NCBI GenBank assembly: GCA_947589435.1
Contig: CANQBI010000009.1
Coordinates: forward strand, 1-47,227
Origin: an uncultured Bacilli bacterium
Lineage (GTDB): Bacteria; Bacillota_I; Bacilli_A; RF39; UBA660
Direction: 5' to 3'
DNA length: 47,227 nucleotides
This document shows, piece after piece, positions 39,011-47,155 of this stretch. Made by a program: the position numbers and the translations under genes. Numbering within the stretch: the first letter of the stretch is position 1; every line of letters begins with the position of its first letter. Below the pieces are notes generated by a model. The model saw only the letters and a list, made by a program, of their open reading frames with translations, made no database searches and was not told the DNA's origin.

Positions 39011-39061
39011 ATTATATTAAATCTAGAATTAATTGTCAAAAAATAAAATCTAGTTTATAAT
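39011..39061. promoter_or_regulatory. Divergent trmL/ftsK promoters with overlapping -35 boxes
   Basis: Minus strand: TTGACA (39039-39034), 17 bp, TATAAT (39016-39011). Plus strand: TTGTCA (39033-39038), 17 bp, TATAAT (39056-39061). The two -35 hexamers occupy the same bases, so polymerases should exclude each other. The ftsK start site predicted near 39068 makes ATG 39078 the only usable start and leaves a leader of about ten bases. Confidence 0.8.
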
Positions 39062-39077
39062 TAAAATGGTGATAAAA

Positions 39078-41318
39078 ATGGCTAAGCGAAAAAAATCCAA
39101 AGAAGCAACTAGTAAAGGAATGAGTGTCGAACTTACCGGTTTAATACTGGCTATTGTTGGTATAATTGGTTTTGGCTTTGGTTATATTGGGACTCTTATT
39201 AAAGAGTTTGGGATGTTTTTAATGGGTTCTTGGTGGATTGTTTTTGTAATCTATCTTCTTTTAGTGGGCCTTTTTATGATTTTTAAAAGAAAGATGCCAA
39301 AGTTTTTTTCTTCCCGTTTAATTGGTTTTTATTTAATTATGTTAGTTATTTTAGTAGCTAGTCATTTTACCTTTTTAAATGAAATTGAAAATCCGGCTGA
39401 TATTTTAAAAACAACTTTTGACCAATATATGGATCGAATTAATTCCATAGATATGGCGGCCTCAATATTAAATACAGGGAATACTTCCATATCTATTGGG
39501 GGCGGTTTAATCGGTGCTTGTGCCATTAGTGTTTTGTATGCTTTATTTGCCAGAGTTGGCACCATCGTTATTTTAGTTGTTATGGCTATTGGTGGTTTAA
39601 TCTTATTATTTGATGTTACATTTAGTGATGTTTTAGATAAAATAAAGGGATTTATTAGAAAGAATAAAGAAGAGAGTAAAGATACTGAAGAAGAGGATGG
39701 TTTAGTTAAAATTAGCGAGAATGTCCATGAAGAAGTAGAACTAGAACCTAAGCACGATGATAAAATTGTTATTAATAGACTAGAAGATATCAAAAATAAA
39801 AATAAAGAAGTATCTCCTAACGAGATAGTAGAAGTAGAACCAATGGTAATTGAGCCTATTAATGATGGGAAATATAAATTACCTCCAATTAGTATTTTAA
39901 AAGATGTTAAAAGTCCAAAGAAAACCGAAAATGATGCTCGAATAATGGCTAATAAAGATTTATTAGAAAAAGTATTAGGAGACTTTAAAATAACTGCTAA
40001 AGTTGTCAATATTCAAGTAGGACCAGCATTTACCCAATATGAGGTATGTGTTCCTGCCGGAACTAAAGTAAGTCATATTTTATCAATTAATAAAGAAATT
40101 GCTTTAGCCTTAGCGGCCAAAGATGTGCGTATTCAAGCGCCAATTCCGGGGAAAAGTACCATTGGGGTAGAAATACCTAACGAAACAATTAGTGCGGTAC
40201 CATTTAGAGAAATTTTAGAAGCTAATTTAAGTGTTAAAAATAAATATGATATTATGATTACCTTAGGAAAGAACTTAATGGGTAAACCTATTGTGGCTGA
40301 CCTTACCAAGATGCCTCACCTTTTAGTGGCGGGTTCTACTGGTAGTGGTAAATCAGTATGTATTAATTCCATTATTTGTTCTATTTTAATGAATTATACC
40401 CCTTATGAAGTAAAACTTATTATGGTTGACCCTAAAAAGGTTGAACTTACTAATTATAATGGGACACCTCATTTATATTGTCCGGTAGTAAATGATCCAA
40501 AGAAGGCTTCCATAATGCTTCAAAATGTGGTTGCCGAAATGGATAGGCGTTATGATACTTTTGCCGAACATAAAGTAAAGAAGATTAATGAATATAATGA
40601 ATATATCGAAAAAGAAAATAAAAAACATCCGGAAAGTCCATTGCCAAAGATGCCTTATTGGGTTGTAATAATTGATGAACTTGCCGATTTAATGTTAGTG
40701 GCTTCTAAAGAAGTGGAAAATTCTATTATGCGGATTACCCAACTAGCAAGAGCGGCCGGTATTCATTTAATCGTGGCTACCCAAAGACCATCAACTAATG
40801 TTATTACGGGTGTTGTTAAAGCAAATATTCCATCGCGTATTTGTTTTGCTGTCGCAAGTCAAATAGACTCTCGGACAGCCCTTGATATGGGGGGAGCTGA
40901 AAAACTTCTAGGAAAAGGTGATATGTTATATTTACCAATGGGGGAAAATACCCCTGAAAGAATTCAAGGCTGCTTTATATCTGATGAAGAAATCGAAAAA
41001 TTAATTAATTATTGTACGAAACAAATGAAAGCTCAATATACCGAAGATTTAACGGTTTCGAGTGGAACATCTAATTCTTCATCGGGAAGTGGTAATGGCG
41101 AAGATGATTATGATGATCCAATGTATAATGAAGTGGTAGACTTTGCTATTTCAACTGGTAAAATTAGTGCATCTTTAATTCAAAGAAAATTCCGTTTTGG
41201 CTTTAATAGAGCGGCTAGAATGATTGATTTACTAGAATCAAGAGGAATAGTAGGACCGCAAAACGGCAGTAAACCAAGAGAAGTTTTAGTAAAAAGTGAA
41301 GACGAAATAGATGAATAA
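39078..41318 (+). CDS. ftsK: DNA translocase FtsK/SpoIIIE
   Basis: Four N-terminal membrane segments (within residues 15-185) and an acidic/Lys linker (190-270) lead to the motor. The motor has the alpha/beta region (KVVNIQVGPAFTQYEVCVPAG), Walker A GSTGSGKS, Walker B VVIIDELADLMLV, TQRPSTNVITG and MGGAEKLLGKGDMLY. The C-terminal gamma winged helix (ISASLIQRKFRFGFNRAARMIDLLE) reads polar DNA motifs. At 746 residues it is full length. It pumps chromosomal DNA at the division septum and, in spore formers, SpoIIIE moves DNA into the forespore. GGTGA before ATG 39078 is the ribosome site. Confidence 0.96.
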   Translation: MAKRKKSKEATSKGMSVELTGLILAIVGIIGFGFGYIGTLIKEFGMFLMGSWWIVFVIYLLLVGLFMIFKRKMPKFFSSRLIGFYLIMLVILVASHFTFLNEIENPADILKTTFDQYMDRINSIDMAASILNTGNTSISIGGGLIGACAISVLYALFARVGTIVILVVMAIGGLILLFDVTFSDVLDKIKGFIRKNKEESKDTEEEDGLVKISENVHEEVELEPKHDDKIVINRLEDIKNKNKEVSPNEIVEVEPMVIEPINDGKYKLPPISILKDVKSPKKTENDARIMANKDLLEKVLGDFKITAKVVNIQVGPAFTQYEVCVPAGTKVSHILSINKEIALALAAKDVRIQAPIPGKSTIGVEIPNETISAVPFREILEANLSVKNKYDIMITLGKNLMGKPIVADLTKMPHLLVAGSTGSGKSVCINSIICSILMNYTPYEVKLIMVDPKKVELTNYNGTPHLYCPVVNDPKKASIMLQNVVAEMDRRYDTFAEHKVKKINEYNEYIEKENKKHPESPLPKMPYWVVIIDELADLMLVASKEVENSIMRITQLARAAGIHLIVATQRPSTNVITGVVKANIPSRICFAVASQIDSRTALDMGGAEKLLGKGDMLYLPMGENTPERIQGCFISDEEIEKLINYCTKQMKAQYTEDLTVSSGTSNSSSGSGNGEDDYDDPMYNEVVDFAISTGKISASLIQRKFRFGFNRAARMIDLLESRGIVGPQNGSKPREVLVKSEDEIDE

Positions 41319-41344
41319 ATAGGCATAAGCATATAAAAAAATTT

Positions 41345-41381
41345 AATTACCTCATACATTACGTTAGGAGGTAATTTTTTT
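41345..41381 (+). promoter_or_regulatory. Terminator-like hairpin containing the ribosome site of the cotJ operon
   Basis: AATTACCTC (41345-41353) pairs perfectly with GAGGTAATT (41368-41376). The run of T that follows (41375-41381) touches the ATG at 41382. The Shine-Dalgarno GGAGG (41367-41371) lies in the 3' arm. The element can both end ftsK transcription and hide the ribosome site in read-through RNA. Confidence 0.65.
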
Positions 41382-41843
41382 ATGTTATTTGATGATAACA
41401 ATGTCAATTTAGATTTAGCCCTATTTAATTTAGCTAACATAAGTAGTCCCAAGCCTAGTGTTCCAAATTATAATAAAAATAGTAAATTTTTAACAGCCAA
41501 AGAAGGATTTTTAAGAGGAAATATTTTTAAAGATGAATATTTACCTTATAAAAATTTAACTTACTTAAATATTCAACCTAAAAGTGATAGAGAAGCCAAA
41601 CTTTTTAATGTTATGGAATATGCGCACGCTATTACCGATATGAATCTTTTCTTAGATACACATCCTGATGATAAAGAGGCTTTACATTATTTAGAAGAAT
41701 TAATCAAAGAAGAAAAAGCAGCCAAGAAAGAATATATGGAAACTTATGGACCTCTTATGGTAATTAATACTAAAGGGGAAGAATTTAAATGGATTGATAG
41801 TCCTTGGCCATGGGAAGAATTTAGAGGTGATATCTATGTTTAA
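41382..41843 (+). CDS. Spore coat protein, apparent CotJA-CotJB fusion
   Basis: The C-terminal half (about residues 75-153) is CotJB: VMEYAHAITDMNLFLDTHPDDKEAL, EYMETYGPL and WIDSPWPWE. The region before it (GFLRGNIFKDEYLPYKNL, residues 43-60) matches the short CotJA consensus (LxRGTxFPELYxPY). In Bacillus and Clostridium these are separate adjacent genes, so this 153-residue protein looks like a fusion. The cotJC gene overlaps the 3' end by eight bases. CotJ proteins are early spore coat components, which suggests that the organism sporulates or descends from spore formers. The ribosome site is inside a hairpin. Confidence 0.78.
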   Translation: MLFDDNNVNLDLALFNLANISSPKPSVPNYNKNSKFLTAKEGFLRGNIFKDEYLPYKNLTYLNIQPKSDREAKLFNVMEYAHAITDMNLFLDTHPDDKEALHYLEELIKEEKAAKKEYMETYGPLMVINTKGEEFKWIDSPWPWEEFRGDIYV

Positions 41844-42393
41844 ATATGTTAAACATACTAATTATCCCATTAGTATTAACAAAAAAGATTTAAGAATGGC
41901 CAAACTTCTTTTAACGCAATTTGGCGGTTCGAATGGGGAACTTGCGGCCGCATTAAGATATTTCAGTCAAAAATATACGATGCCTGATGATAAAGGAAAA
42001 GCCTTACTTAATGACATTTCAACTGAGGAACTTGGCCATTGTGAAATGATTTGTACAATGGTCAAACAACTTACCCAAAATGCCACGATTGCCGAATTAA
42101 AAGAAGCTGGACTTGATGCTAATTATGCCGAACACAATAAAGGATTATATCCAGTAGATGCCAATGGTGTTCCTTTTACGGCTACTTATTTTTCCGTAAC
42201 TGCTGATCCAATTGCCGATTTAATGGAAGATATGGCTGCCGAACAAAAAGCTAGAGCAGTTTATGAAAACTTAATTGACCTAACCGATGATGAAGATGTT
42301 TTAGCTCCATTATTATGGTTAAGACAAAGAGAAGTAGTGCATTTTAATCGTTTTAAAGAATTATATGAATATTATAAAAGTAAAGGATATTAA
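41836..42393 (+). CDS. cotJC: CotJC, manganese-catalase-family spore coat protein
   Basis: A four-helix-bundle dimanganese protein of 185 residues. Ligand motifs are GGSNGELAAALRYFSQ (Glu), DISTEELGHCEMI (Glu and His), MAAEQKARAVYENL (Glu) and LRQREVVHFNRF (Glu and His). This is the complete set of the manganese catalase fold. The start ATG 41836 follows AGAGGTGAT within the preceding gene. It may degrade hydrogen peroxide in the spore coat or mother cell. No sigma-E- or sigma-K-like promoter could be assigned with confidence upstream of the operon. Confidence 0.93.
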   Translation: MFKYVKHTNYPISINKKDLRMAKLLLTQFGGSNGELAAALRYFSQKYTMPDDKGKALLNDISTEELGHCEMICTMVKQLTQNATIAELKEAGLDANYAEHNKGLYPVDANGVPFTATYFSVTADPIADLMEDMAAEQKARAVYENLIDLTDDEDVLAPLLWLRQREVVHFNRFKELYEYYKSKGY

Positions 42394-42395
42394 AA

Positions 42396-42420
42396 AAGAC
42401 TCACATGAGTCTTCTTTCTT
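42396..42420. terminator. Bidirectional terminator after cotJC
   Basis: AAGACTCA (42396-42403) and TGAGTCTT (42406-42413) form an 8-bp stem; T-rich runs follow on both strands. Confidence 0.85.
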
Positions 42421-43041
42421 TTATTTAACTGTTTCAAATTCATAAATGTTTAAAAGTCTTTCTAAATCTTCTACTTTTAAAATAGTACCTTTAACACCAT
42501 CTAGAATATTACTATCTTTTATTTCTCCATTATTAACATATATAATGGCGGGAACATTATCTAAATTATTAAGTTTTAAAGTCTTTTTAATAGTGTCTAA
42601 ATAATTTTCATCTTCTTTAATTAAGTTTGTAACATCAATATAATAGAAGATATCATTTATATTATAAGTATCAATTAAGACTTTTAATTCTTTTTCAAAA
42701 TTATAAACTTCTTTATCACCAGTATAACCTAAATAGATAAAATATGATGAAGGTAATTCTTGACTAATTTCATCAAATTCATCTAAACTAGTAACACTGG
42801 TAACAATGGTACTAGAAGTAATTAAATAACTTTTCATGAGCTTTTCTTCGCTTTTTAATTGATACCATTTAAAACTATAGAATAATACTAAAATGCCTCC
42901 GACTAAAACAAGAAGGGCATACAAATAATTTTTAAAACCTATTTTTGGTTTAACAATTTCTTCTACTTTTTTTTCAACTTTTTTGACAGTTGGACTTTTC
43001 TTTGTTGGTTTTTTGGTTGCTACTTTTTTAGATGTACTCAT
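42421..43041 (-). CDS. Membrane-anchored thioredoxin-fold protein without active-site cysteines
   Basis: A Lys/Thr/Pro-rich cytoplasmic tail (residues 1-40) is followed by one membrane helix (43-62) and a thioredoxin-like domain. The active-site position reads FIYLGYTGDKEVYNFEKEL, aligning with FGYNTCPWCRSVLP of the lipoprotein at 22258, with no Cys at all. The cis-Pro stretch is LDNVPAIIYVNNGE. It is thus a catalytically dead or binding paralogue of the redox proteins at 22-24 kb. ATG at 43041 follows AAAGGA on the minus strand. It stands alone between terminator and divergent transporter gene. Confidence 0.7.
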   Translation of the reverse strand: MSTSKKVATKKPTKKSPTVKKVEKKVEEIVKPKIGFKNYLYALLVLVGGILVLFYSFKWYQLKSEEKLMKSYLITSSTIVTSVTSLDEFDEISQELPSSYFIYLGYTGDKEVYNFEKELKVLIDTYNINDIFYYIDVTNLIKEDENYLDTIKKTLKLNNLDNVPAIIYVNNGEIKDSNILDGVKGTILKVEDLERLLNIYEFETVK

Positions 43042-43127
43042 ATCATCATATCCTTTCAATTATTATTGTAACATAATTAAAAATCATTTGTAAACTTTAT
43101 TTTGCTTTTAATGAATGAAAATATCTA

Positions 43128-43156
43128 TTGTTTACAATTATTTATTTTGTTATAAT
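43128..43156 (+). promoter_or_regulatory. Promoter of the DUF368 gene
   Basis: TTGTTT (43128-43133) and TATAAT (43151-43156) are 17 bp apart, 28 bases before the ATG. Confidence 0.65.
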
Positions 43157-43184
43157 AAAAAAGTAGGTAGAAAAAGGTGATTAA

Positions 43185-44078
43185 ATGAAAAAAATAAAAG
43201 AGTACATTGTTAATTTTATTAATGGTTTATGTATGGCTCTTGCCGATAGTGTGCCAGGAGTATCAGGTGGTACAGTAGCCTTTATCTTAGGATTTTATGA
43301 TAAATTCATAAGGGCTTTAGATGATTTATTTAGAGGGGACATGAAGGCCAAAAAGAAAGCCATTGCTTATTTATTTAAACTCGCTATCGGCTGGATTGTC
43401 GGAATGGTTTTAGCCGTTTTATTCTTATCTAATTTATTTGATAAACATATTTATGAAATGAGTTCTTTATTTATTGGGTTTATTGTGTTTGCTTTACCAA
43501 TTGTTATAAAAGAAGAAAAGGATAATTTAAAAGGTAAATATCAAAATATAATTTTTGCTCTTTTAGGAGCTTTATTAGTTATTGTGATTACTTATTTAAA
43601 TCGGGTTGTTGGCGGTACATTTAATATTGATAACTTTAATTTAGGAACTATTTTGTATGTCTTTTTAGCGGCGATGGTAGCTTTCTCAGCCATGATATTA
43701 CCTGGAATTTCGGGTTCAACTATTTTGCTTATCTTTGGTATTTATATTCCCATAATTACAAAAATTAAAGCCTTATTAAGTTTGGATTTTAGGGCCTTAC
43801 CAATCTTAATTGTCTTTGGCTTAGGTGTTATATTTGGAGTTCTTTATTTCATTAAATTATTAAGAAAATGTTTAGATAAAAAAAGAAGCGCCACTATATA
43901 TTGTATCTTAGGAATGATGATTGCCTCAATTTATTCAATTATTATGGGCCCAACTACTTTAGATGTTCCTTTAAATAGTTTAAGTTTCGAAACTTTTAAT
44001 ATTTTATACTTCATTTTAGGAGGAATAATTATTTTAGGTTTAGAAGGTTTAAAGAACTTTTTAACTAAAGAAAACTAA
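43185..44078 (+). CDS. popT: DUF368 membrane protein, polyprenyl-phosphate transporter PopT-like
   Basis: A 297-residue protein with about eight membrane segments. The family signature is in the first helix, CMALADSVPGVSGGTVAFILGFYDKFI, and its repeat lies in the middle (FSAMILPGISGSTILLIFGIY). DUF368 proteins have been identified as transporters that recycle undecaprenyl phosphate across the membrane for cell wall synthesis; the assignment here is by family. The start follows AAAAGGTG. The metallo-beta-lactamase gene follows 13 bases later and is probably cotranscribed. Confidence 0.9.
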   Translation: MKKIKEYIVNFINGLCMALADSVPGVSGGTVAFILGFYDKFIRALDDLFRGDMKAKKKAIAYLFKLAIGWIVGMVLAVLFLSNLFDKHIYEMSSLFIGFIVFALPIVIKEEKDNLKGKYQNIIFALLGALLVIVITYLNRVVGGTFNIDNFNLGTILYVFLAAMVAFSAMILPGISGSTILLIFGIYIPIITKIKALLSLDFRALPILIVFGLGVIFGVLYFIKLLRKCLDKKRSATIYCILGMMIASIYSIIMGPTTLDVPLNSLSFETFNILYFILGGIIILGLEGLKNFLTKEN

Positions 44079-44091
44079 GGAGAAATATTAA

Positions 44092-44964
44092 ATGGAATTA
44101 CAAAAATTAGGAGAAAAAACCTATGTGTTATTAAGTCCAGTGAATGTAGGGATATATCTTTTAGATGAAGAAAATGTTTGTTTAATTGACAGTGGCAGTT
44201 CTAAAGATTATGGTAAAGAAATATCTAAAGTTTTAGAAGAGAATAATTGGCATTTAAAGTGTATTATTAATACCCATAGTCATGCGGACCATATTGGAGG
44301 CAATGCCTATTTACAAAATAAATATAATTGTCAAATTTATGCCGAGAAAACCGAGAGCTATTTTATAAATAGTCCTATTTTAGAACCTGCTTTAATGTAT
44401 GGGGCTAAACCGATAAAAGAACTTTGTACATCATTTTTAATGGCGAAACCTAGTGTTTGTGAAGATATAAAAAATTTTACCGAAGAAGGTTTAGAAATAA
44501 TCAATTTGGAAGGTCATTCCTTTGGTTTAATTGGGGTAGCCACGAGTGATAATGTTTTATTTGTAGGGGATGCTTATACAAGTAGTAAAATCCTTGAAAA
44601 ATATAAAATTCAATATACTTATGATGTGGCTAATTTTTTAAAAACTTTAGAGTTTTTAAAAGAAACCAATTATGCTTATTATGTTCCATCACACGGAGAA
44701 GTAGAAAGTGATATTGGGGATACTTTAAGAAAAAATGCGGAGGCAATTACCAGTATTGAAGAAGAAATATACGAAATAATATTAGATAAACATAATTATA
44801 ATGAAATATTAAAAGAATTATTTAATCATTATCATATTAAAGAAACAGTAGAACAATATCATATTGTAGGGACCACAATTAAAAGTATGATTGCTAAATT
44901 AATGGAGGAAGATAAGATTTCTTTAAGTGTTAAAGATGCAAATCTTTGGCTAGAAAGAAAATAG
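44092..44964 (+). CDS. Metallo-beta-lactamase-fold hydrolase
   Basis: The zinc-binding motif NTHSHADHIGGN (HxHxDH, about residues 60-71), a downstream His in LEGHSFG, Asp in FVGDAYTSS and His in VPSHGEVES make up the full dinuclear metal site. At 290 residues it is longer than glyoxalase II-type domains, owing to a helical C-terminal extension ending AKLMEEDKISLSVKDANLWLERK that resembles winged-helix tails in this family. The substrate is unknown. It starts at ATG 44092 behind AAGGAG in what appears to be an operon with the DUF368 gene. Confidence 0.85.
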   Translation: MELQKLGEKTYVLLSPVNVGIYLLDEENVCLIDSGSSKDYGKEISKVLEENNWHLKCIINTHSHADHIGGNAYLQNKYNCQIYAEKTESYFINSPILEPALMYGAKPIKELCTSFLMAKPSVCEDIKNFTEEGLEIINLEGHSFGLIGVATSDNVLFVGDAYTSSKILEKYKIQYTYDVANFLKTLEFLKETNYAYYVPSHGEVESDIGDTLRKNAEAITSIEEEIYEIILDKHNYNEILKELFNHYHIKETVEQYHIVGTTIKSMIAKLMEEDKISLSVKDANLWLERK

Positions 44965-46431
44965 TTATTTAAAATAGTTAAGTTTGTTTAAATGAACTTT
45001 AACTATTTTTTTTAATTCCGTAATAAAGGGAGAAGGCATAGATTTGTTGTAAAAAATAAAAGTTTTTAAACGACACCTCGTTAGGGCCACATAAAATAGC
45101 CTTCTTTCTTCAGCATATTTTATTTCTTTATTGGGAAGAATTTTATTAATTAAAGGGTTATTTTCAATTTGATTAGGAAATCCTAAAAGTTCATCATTAC
45201 AATTTAAAATAATCGTGTAATCACTTTCTAATCCTTTGGCTTTATGAACAGTATAAATAGGTATCTTTTGCTCCTTATAAATTAGCGATGTATCGTTAAT
45301 AGAAAAATCATTATCAATGTAACTGTAAATATCTTTGTTGTTCCTAAATAAAATCATAATATCATTTGTGAATGTTAAAAGATAATTTAAAACTTTTTTA
45401 AACATGACAACTTTGTTTTGATAGGGAATAAAAATAATTGGATTTGGTTCATGTTTAAATGATTTTAAATCTTTTTTTATTTGTAAAGGATTTTTGGAAA
45501 TGAAGTCGCTAGCAATATCCACTAATTCTTGACCACTTCGATAGGTATTTAAAAGTTTAATTTCCTCTACATTATTTAGTTTTTGGGAAAAATTCAAAAA
45601 GATATTTAAATCACATCCGGAAAACCTATAAATAGATTGGTAATCATCACCAACAGCAATTATTTTAGAATTTGTATGTTGATATATTGCTTCGATTAAA
45701 TTAAATCTAATCATGGAAGTATCTTGAAATTCATCAATAAAGATATATTTGTAATTTAGAGAAGCCATGCTAACATATTTGGTAGCCATAATGATTAAAT
45801 CATCAAAATCAAAGGCCTTTGTTCCCTGTTTTTCTTCATTATAAATTTTATAAATATTAAAAATAATAATAAGGATTTTTTTCTCTTTAAAACTAAATTT
45901 ATTTAACGATATATCGTTAAAAGCTAGACTGTTGGTTTTCCATAAATTAATAAAAGTTTCAATGAAAGTAACAAAACTAGAAAATTCTTTAGATTGACAA
46001 AACTTTTTGTAATTAGTTTTTATTTTTAAAAATTTGAGGATTGTTTTTTGTTCCTTTTTATTACATGTAAGTAAGTATTCTTTAATTATAAATTTTAATA
46101 AATAAGGATTTGCTAAAGTATAAGTAATATTACATTTTTGCAAAATACTAATTGCCAGTTTGTGAAAAGTAAAAACATCTACGTCATCATTAATTTTCTT
46201 TTTTATATCGTTAACGGAGGCATTAGTGAATGATATCATTAAAATTTCTTGAGGATCTATACCATTTTCAATTAAGGATTTGACCTTATGAATGATAGCT
46301 GTGGTTTTTCCGGAGCCGGCCGCTGCAATAACTAAAGCGTTGTTTTGACATTCTAAAACTTTATTTTGATAAATATCAAGATTGGTTGACACATTTTTAA
46401 TCATAATAAAATTTGTAAAGGAAAAGTTCAT
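44965..46431 (-). CDS. Short UvrD/PcrA-like superfamily I helicase
   Basis: All helicase motifs are visible in 488 residues: Walker A AAAGSGKTT, motif Ia SFTNASVNDI, Walker B FIDEFQDTS, GDDYQSIYRFSG, YRSGQELVD, VHKAKGLESDYTII and motif VI RRLFYVALTRCR. UvrD and PcrA are about 700 residues, so the 2B subdomain and C-terminal tail are much reduced here. It should be a DNA-dependent ATPase for repair or restart. The start at 46431 lacks a clear ribosome site and lies just below TTAATATAAA, so a short leader or an internal ATG (46404) is possible. Confidence 0.85.
   Translation of the reverse strand: MNFSFTNFIMIKNVSTNLDIYQNKVLECQNNALVIAAAGSGKTTAIIHKVKSLIENGIDPQEILMISFTNASVNDIKKKINDDVDVFTFHKLAISILQKCNITYTLANPYLLKFIIKEYLLTCNKKEQKTILKFLKIKTNYKKFCQSKEFSSFVTFIETFINLWKTNSLAFNDISLNKFSFKEKKILIIIFNIYKIYNEEKQGTKAFDFDDLIIMATKYVSMASLNYKYIFIDEFQDTSMIRFNLIEAIYQHTNSKIIAVGDDYQSIYRFSGCDLNIFLNFSQKLNNVEEIKLLNTYRSGQELVDIASDFISKNPLQIKKDLKSFKHEPNPIIFIPYQNKVVMFKKVLNYLLTFTNDIMILFRNNKDIYSYIDNDFSINDTSLIYKEQKIPIYTVHKAKGLESDYTIILNCNDELLGFPNQIENNPLINKILPNKEIKYAEERRLFYVALTRCRLKTFIFYNKSMPSPFITELKKIVKVHLNKLNYFK
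44972..45013 (+). terminator. Terminator of the DUF368/hydrolase operon
   Basis: AAATAGTTAA (44972-44981) pairs with TTAACTATTT (44999-45008), followed by five or more T. It lies inside the 3' end of the convergent helicase gene. Confidence 0.8.
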
Positions 46432-46523
46432 CTTTATATTAACACAATTTGACTTATTTTGGGAAGAGAAGTTTCACAAAATTTTAAAATTTAGTATAAT
46501 TTAATTGGTAGTAGGTGATTGTT

Positions 46524-46949
46524 GTGGAAAAATTTAAAAGAGTAGTAGGTGTTGCTTTTATCGAAGATGGCAAGTTATTAATTGTAAAATCACAAAGAAG
46601 CAATACCACCAATTCTTGGACTTTAGTAGGTGGAGGAGTTGAGACTGGTGAAACCGAAATTACCGCTGCCTTAAGGGAAGTAAACGAGGAAATAGGGCAA
46701 GGATTTGAATTTTGTGAAGAAGATTTACTACCAATTATGTGTTTTAAAGAAGCGGCTGCAAGTGATATGGATGTAACTATTGAAATGAATATGTTCTTGG
46801 CTACGAAAAAAATTCATGTAAGTTTAATTCCAAATGATGAAATTATGGATTATCATTGGTATTCTTTAGGAGAAACAGAATATAATTTATCATCATCAAT
46901 TAGAGACCATTTTCTTCCATATGCAATCCAAAAAGGACTACTTTTTTAA
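46524..46949 (+). CDS. Nudix hydrolase
   Basis: A perfect Nudix box, G-x5-E-x7-REV-x-EEIG (GVETGETEITAALREVNEEIG, about residues 36-56), sits in a 141-residue protein of family-typical length. FKRVVGVAFIEDGKLLIVKSQ gives the first strands and NSWTLVGGG the approach to the box. GTG 46524 is chosen because AGGTG (46513-46517) lies six bases upstream; GTG 46515 overlaps that site. It shares only the box with the Nudix gene at 3594. The substrate is unknown. A TATAAT at 46495-46500 serves as -10. Confidence 0.88.
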   Translation: MEKFKRVVGVAFIEDGKLLIVKSQRSNTTNSWTLVGGGVETGETEITAALREVNEEIGQGFEFCEEDLLPIMCFKEAAASDMDVTIEMNMFLATKKIHVSLIPNDEIMDYHWYSLGETEYNLSSSIRDHFLPYAIQKGLLF

Positions 46950-46978
46950 AAAAATAGAAATAAAATTGTCAAAATTAG

Positions 46979-47007
46979 TTGCATAATTAAAATTTGTATA
47001 GTATAAT
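46979..47007 (+). promoter_or_regulatory. Promoter of the tRNA-Val/tRNA-Thr cluster
   Basis: TTGCAT (46979-46984) and TATAAT (47002-47007) with 17-bp spacing, 42 bases before tRNA-Val. Confidence 0.7.
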
Positions 47008-47011
47008 CTTA

Positions 47012-47040
47012 ATTGTCTTGAAATCTTATTTTAAGACAAT
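47012..47040 (+). other. Leader hairpin before tRNA-Val
   Basis: ATTGTCTT plus GAAAT (47012-47024) pairs with ATTTT plus AAGACAAT (47028-47040), 13 bp with a 3-base loop. It fills almost the whole 5' leader of the tRNA precursor and may protect or present it for RNase processing. Confidence 0.6.
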
Positions 47041-47049
47041 AATGGTTTT

Positions 47050-47126
47050 GGGCGATTGGCTCAGTTGGTTAGAGCATCTGCCTTACAAGCAGAGGGTCAT
47101 AGGTTCGAGTCCTATATCGCCCACCA
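47050..47126 (+). tRNA. tRNA-Val (anticodon TAC)
   Basis: Acceptor GGGCGAT (47050-47056) pairs with ATCGCCC (47116-47122). The anticodon loop CTTACAA gives TAC (Val). The T arm includes GGTTCGAGTCC, and CCA is encoded at 47124-47126. Confidence 0.97.
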
Positions 47127-47155
47127 TTTTATTTTTTGGGCCGACATTTATTTTT

